64,000 bases of DNA, taken from contig CAYQLY010000012.1 of the NCBI GenBank assembly GCA_964418605.1, forward strand, positions 6,627 through 70,626, read 5' to 3'. Below are positions 61,414 to 64,000 of the stretch, in pieces. The DNA is from CAYQLY01 sp964418605. Lineage in GTDB: Bacteria; Bacteroidota; Bacteroidia; Cytophagales; Cyclobacteriaceae. Both the position numbers and the translations under genes were made by a program. Position 1 is the first letter of the stretch, and every line of letters begins with the position of its first letter. Below the pieces are notes generated by a model. The model searched no databases and was not told where the DNA came from. It was given only the letters and a program-made list of their open reading frames with translations.

Positions 61414-63204
61414 ATGGCCATTCAACATCATCTTTCTCATCTTATCGCCGAAGGGATAAAGACTACTTTTTCAAAATCAATCGATGCCAATTCTATCGAT
61501 CTCCAACCTACTAAAAAAGAATTTGAAGGCCATTATACATTTGTTACGTTTTCACTCGCTAAAGAATTAAAACAATCACCAGAACAAATCGGTGATGCCA
61601 TTGGAAAATATATTCAAGCTAATAGTTCTCTTATCACGCGATTTAATGTAGTCAAAGGATTTCTTAATTTGGTTGTTGAGGATAAAGTCTGGATAGACAT
61701 CTTTTCAACCATCCTTCAAGAAAAAGAATATGGAAGATACCCTTCTAACAATCAATCCGTCATGGTTGAATATTCATCACCAAACACCAATAAACCTCTT
61801 CATCTCGGACATCTTCGAACTAATTTTTTAGGTTATTCTGTAGCTGAAATTCTAAAATACTATGGGTATCATGTTATCAAAGTTAACTTAGTCAATGACA
61901 GAGGTATTCACATTTGCAAATCGATGATTGCTTATCAAAAGTTTGGAAATAATGAAACACCTGAAAGTTTACAAATGAAAGGCGATCATTTCGTAGGAAA
62001 GTATTACGTAAAATTTGATCAAGAATACCAAAAAGAAATTAAAGAATTACAAGCTCAAGGAAAAGATCTTGAAACAGCTAAAAAAGAAGCTCCTCTCTTC
62101 TTACAAGCTCAACAGATGCTTCAACAATGGGAAAAAGGAGACCAAGGTATTATGGCGCTTTGGAAAAAAATGAACAATTGGGTATATAGTGGATTTGAAA
62201 AAACATATAAAAAAATAGGCGTCGACTTTGACAAATACTACTATGAATCTAACACCTACTTACTTGGAAAAGATACCGTGGAGGAGGGGTTAAAAAAAAA
62301 TGTTTTTTTAAAAAAAGAGGATGGATCTGTTTGGATTGATCTCACCGCAGACGGTTTAGATCAAAAGTTAGTTCAACGTGCGGATGGCACTTCAGTTTAT
62401 ATCACGCAAGACTTAGGGACAGCTGATTTAAAATACAAGGACTTTCACATGGATAAATCAATCTATGTTGTAGGCAATGAGCAAGATTATCATTTTCATG
62501 TATTATTTTTAATTCTAAAAAAACTAGGAAGGCCCTATGCTGATGGATTGTACCACCTCTCCTATGGTATGATCGACTTGCCTTCTGGAAAAATGAAATC
62601 CCGTGAAGGCACTGTCGTAGATGCAGATGAACTAGTAGACGAAATGATTCAGACGGCTGAGCAACAAACAAAAGAGTTAGGAAAAATTGAAGAATTAACA
62701 GAAGAAGAAGCCCATCAACTCTACTATACATTAGGCCTTGGCGCACTAAAATATTTTATACTTAAAGTAGATCCTAAAAAAAGAATGCTGTTTAATCCTC
62801 AAGAATCCATTCAATTTCAAGGGGATACAGGTCCATTCATACAATATACTCATGCGCGAATTTGCGCCATTCTACGACGCGCTGCTGAAATGGACATTGA
62901 TTATCAAAAAGAAAAATTTTCTTCAATTCAATCTCTACATACGATTGAAACAAGCATTATACAACTCATCAGTAATTTTCCAGAAAAAATAAAAGAAGCA
63001 GCTACAACCTATTCACCTGCTGTAATTAGCCAATATATCTTTGAACTGGCTAAAGAATACAATCGATTCTATGCAGAGCTGTCTATTTTTGGAGAAAAGG
63101 ATCAAGCACTTATTCATTTTCGTGTAGCGCTTTCAGCAACAATAGCACATGTAATTAAAACAGGAATGAAGTTATTAGGAATACACGTTCCGGAGCGGAT
63201 GTAA
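61414..63204 (+). CDS. argS: Arginyl-tRNA synthetase
   Basis: 596 residues, full length. Class I synthetase. The N-terminal Add-1 domain (about 1-110) has FEGHYTFVTFSLAKELKQSPEQIGDAIGKYI. The HIGH motif is NKPLHLGHLRTNFLG. Other marks are VNLVNDRGIHICKSM, GTSVYITQDLGTADLKY and YGMIDLPSGKMKSREGTVVDADELVDEM, where KMKSREG is the degenerate KMSKS region. The anticodon-binding C-terminus holds GPFIQYTHARICAILRRA and AHVIKTGMKLLGIHVPERM. It is a single gene on the plus strand within an otherwise minus-strand accessory region. Confidence 0.98.
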   Translation: MAIQHHLSHLIAEGIKTTFSKSIDANSIDLQPTKKEFEGHYTFVTFSLAKELKQSPEQIGDAIGKYIQANSSLITRFNVVKGFLNLVVEDKVWIDIFSTILQEKEYGRYPSNNQSVMVEYSSPNTNKPLHLGHLRTNFLGYSVAEILKYYGYHVIKVNLVNDRGIHICKSMIAYQKFGNNETPESLQMKGDHFVGKYYVKFDQEYQKEIKELQAQGKDLETAKKEAPLFLQAQQMLQQWEKGDQGIMALWKKMNNWVYSGFEKTYKKIGVDFDKYYYESNTYLLGKDTVEEGLKKNVFLKKEDGSVWIDLTADGLDQKLVQRADGTSVYITQDLGTADLKYKDFHMDKSIYVVGNEQDYHFHVLFLILKKLGRPYADGLYHLSYGMIDLPSGKMKSREGTVVDADELVDEMIQTAEQQTKELGKIEELTEEEAHQLYYTLGLGALKYFILKVDPKKRMLFNPQESIQFQGDTGPFIQYTHARICAILRRAAEMDIDYQKEKFSSIQSLHTIETSIIQLISNFPEKIKEAATTYSPAVISQYIFELAKEYNRFYAELSIFGEKDQALIHFRVALSATIAHVIKTGMKLLGIHVPERM

Positions 63205-63277
63205 AAAAACGCAGGAGCTACCTTAGTAAAAAGGTCGAATTTTAGAAAAGCATATATTGGTAGCTAGCGTTCTCCAG

Positions 63278-63339
63278 CTTGCCGCCGGTTGAACACCTCT
63301 AATTTATGAAATAAATTGACTCGTGAGAGTGGCGGCAAG
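63278..63339. repeat. GC-rich hairpin after argS
   Basis: CTTGCCGCC (63278-63286) pairs with GGCGGCAAG (63331-63339). AGCTACC (63216-63222) and GGTAGCT (63259-63265) form a further inverted pair just upstream. The block is much richer in G+C than the surroundings. On the minus strand the stop of the next gene falls in CACTAAC, complementary to GTTAGTG found at that gene's other end, as for R'' and R' of an integron cassette. Confidence 0.5.
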
Positions 63340-63345
63340 GTGGTG

Positions 63346-63834
63346 TTAGTGGATGTTGCTTGGTTGGTTTCGCCATTCAATATGGTGGCAAAATTGAGTA
63401 AGTTTTTGTAAAAGTTGAGGATCCGTTGAAAAACCAAAATATTTTTCAGATTCATCAAGAATTAGATATATTATAATATTAATTTCAAAATAGTCTGGTT
63501 GGTCGATCAATGTCCTTAAATTGTTTTCGATTAAAGTTAACTTTTCAATAAGATGTTCAGCATGTTCATTAAATCTTGTGCTTTCTACTAAGCCTTTAGT
63601 TTCGTACGCATACATTGTCCAAGGCTTACTTCTTTCGATTGTTTCTATTTGTTTAGTTTCAAGATTAAGCTGTTTACCAATGTATCTTTGGTCCTTTGAC
63701 CAGCCTCTTGTCGGATTTAATTTAAGAAATTCTGAGAGGGAAGGTAGATCTAATTGTTTTGTCTTTATACTAAATGAAATTTCAATATCAGTATACTCGT
63801 AAAAAGAAAATGTTTGTAAAACTTCGTTTTCCAT
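63346..63834 (-). CDS. DUF4279-like protein
   Basis: About 162 residues from the ATG at 63834 (MENEVLQTFSFYEYTDIEISFSIKT). The longer frame to 63921 would run through the palindromic repeat and is unlikely. The pattern of an initial strand, LDLPSLSEFLKLNPTRGWSKDQRYIGKQ, an WTMYAYETKGLVES strand and a C-terminal helix pair LTLIENNLRTL matches DUF4279. The function of the family is not known. It looks like a single-gene cassette bounded by repeats on both sides. Confidence 0.7.
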   Translation of the reverse strand: MENEVLQTFSFYEYTDIEISFSIKTKQLDLPSLSEFLKLNPTRGWSKDQRYIGKQLNLETKQIETIERSKPWTMYAYETKGLVESTRFNEHAEHLIEKLTLIENNLRTLIDQPDYFEINIIIYLILDESEKYFGFSTDPQLLQKLTQFCHHIEWRNQPSNIH

Positions 63835-63855
63835 ATTAATATAGCAATTGCCACT

Positions 63856-64000
63856 AACGATGCGCTTTGCCAGAATTTGGCGCTGCCTGGCAGCACAGCG
63901 TACAACATCTGCTTTGCGCAAATTCTGGTTCCCACTTTTCGGGCTTTACTGTTTACAAGTAAACTTGTAAACATCGCCCTTCAAGTGGGGAACTTCGCAA
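63856..64000. repeat. attC-like palindromic element at the right edge
   Basis: 63856-63880 is the inverted, one-mismatch copy of the 25 bases at 60940-60964. GCGTACAACATCTGCTTTGC (63898-63917) is a further variant of its core. From 63914 to the end, stepped stems form a long hairpin: TTGCG/CGCAA, GTTCCC...ACTT with AAGTGGGGAAC, GGGC/GCCC and GTTTACAAGT (63951-63960) with ACTTGTAAAC (63963-63972). No gene is present. The element continues beyond the window. Confidence 0.55.

Noticed and set aside
63765..63974. A 69-residue open frame on the minus strand
   Set aside because: It runs through the palindromic repeat at the window's edge; the hairpins explain the sequence.
1..64000. CRISPR array
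   Set aside because: No series of short direct repeats with regular spacers was seen, and no Cas protein was found.
1..64000. Complete insertion sequences or prophage
   Set aside because: I found no transposase, integrase or phage structural gene; only the short MITE-like element is supported.

Overview
The window is AT-rich chromosomal DNA from a member of the Bacteroidota. The exact class cannot be settled from the sequence. Four things support the phylum. The -7 promoter box TAnnTTTG, typical of Bacteroidota sigma-ABfr, recurs ahead of genes. One protein carries a CHU_C / type-B type IX secretion (T9SS) C-terminal domain. One OmpA-family protein has the domain order of the T9SS protein PorE. 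There are carboxypeptidase-regulatory-domain TonB-dependent receptors and a TIGR04149-like GG-leader peptide.

Layout. 1-3.3 kb: surE (cut by the window edge), a small secreted protein, ribBA and ribE, and a PAP2 phosphatase. 3.4-12.9 kb: an almost continuous plus-strand run holding an Omp85-like barrel, miaB, an MBOAT acyltransferase with an SGNH partner, a sigma-54 activator, lptE, a biotinyl carrier, pyrH and frr, closed by a perfect palindromic terminator. 13-18.1 kb: nadD, a T9SS-exported adhesin-like protein, a cyclophilin lipoprotein, an RmlD-like reductase and a ComEA-like helix-hairpin-helix protein. 18.2-29.1 kb: a GH31 glucosidase, a TlpA-like lipoprotein, tryptophan dioxygenase, a MORN-repeat/barrel protein, HupE, holA, an HU-like/SPOR protein, the SRP RNA gene, a transaldolase-family aldolase and ftsE.

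29.1-34.3 kb, minus strand, is the most distinctive region. A 60-residue GG-leader peptide is followed by a hairpin, a radical SAM/SPASM maturase and an overlapping helical protein of unknown function. A TonB-dependent receptor-like protein lies just upstream. This looks like a small RiPP (modified peptide) locus. 34.4-46.1 kb: queE, the PorE-like protein, purL, an alpha/beta hydrolase, two lipoproteins, a TPR protein, an M42-type peptidase and an M50 membrane protease. 46.2-48.7 kb: an LRR protein, a membrane protein, a 374-bp MITE-like element and a CAU-anticodon tRNA. 48.7-56.3 kb: an LprI-like protein, an L,D-transpeptidase, hppD, phosphohexomutase and a second TonB-dependent receptor.

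56.3-61.1 kb and 63.2-64 kb look like an accessory island. Its genes all lie on the minus strand: a glycosyltransferase, a cupin, acyltransferase 3, a zinc-ribbon protein, a frameshifted GT-C glycosyltransferase and a DUF4279-like gene. They are separated by GC-rich palindromic spacers. A near-identical 25-bp sequence, ending in a GTT core, recurs in inverted orientation, which resembles integron attC-like cassette boundaries. Housekeeping argS sits inside this island on the opposite strand. Most of the rest of the window is ordinary core genome.
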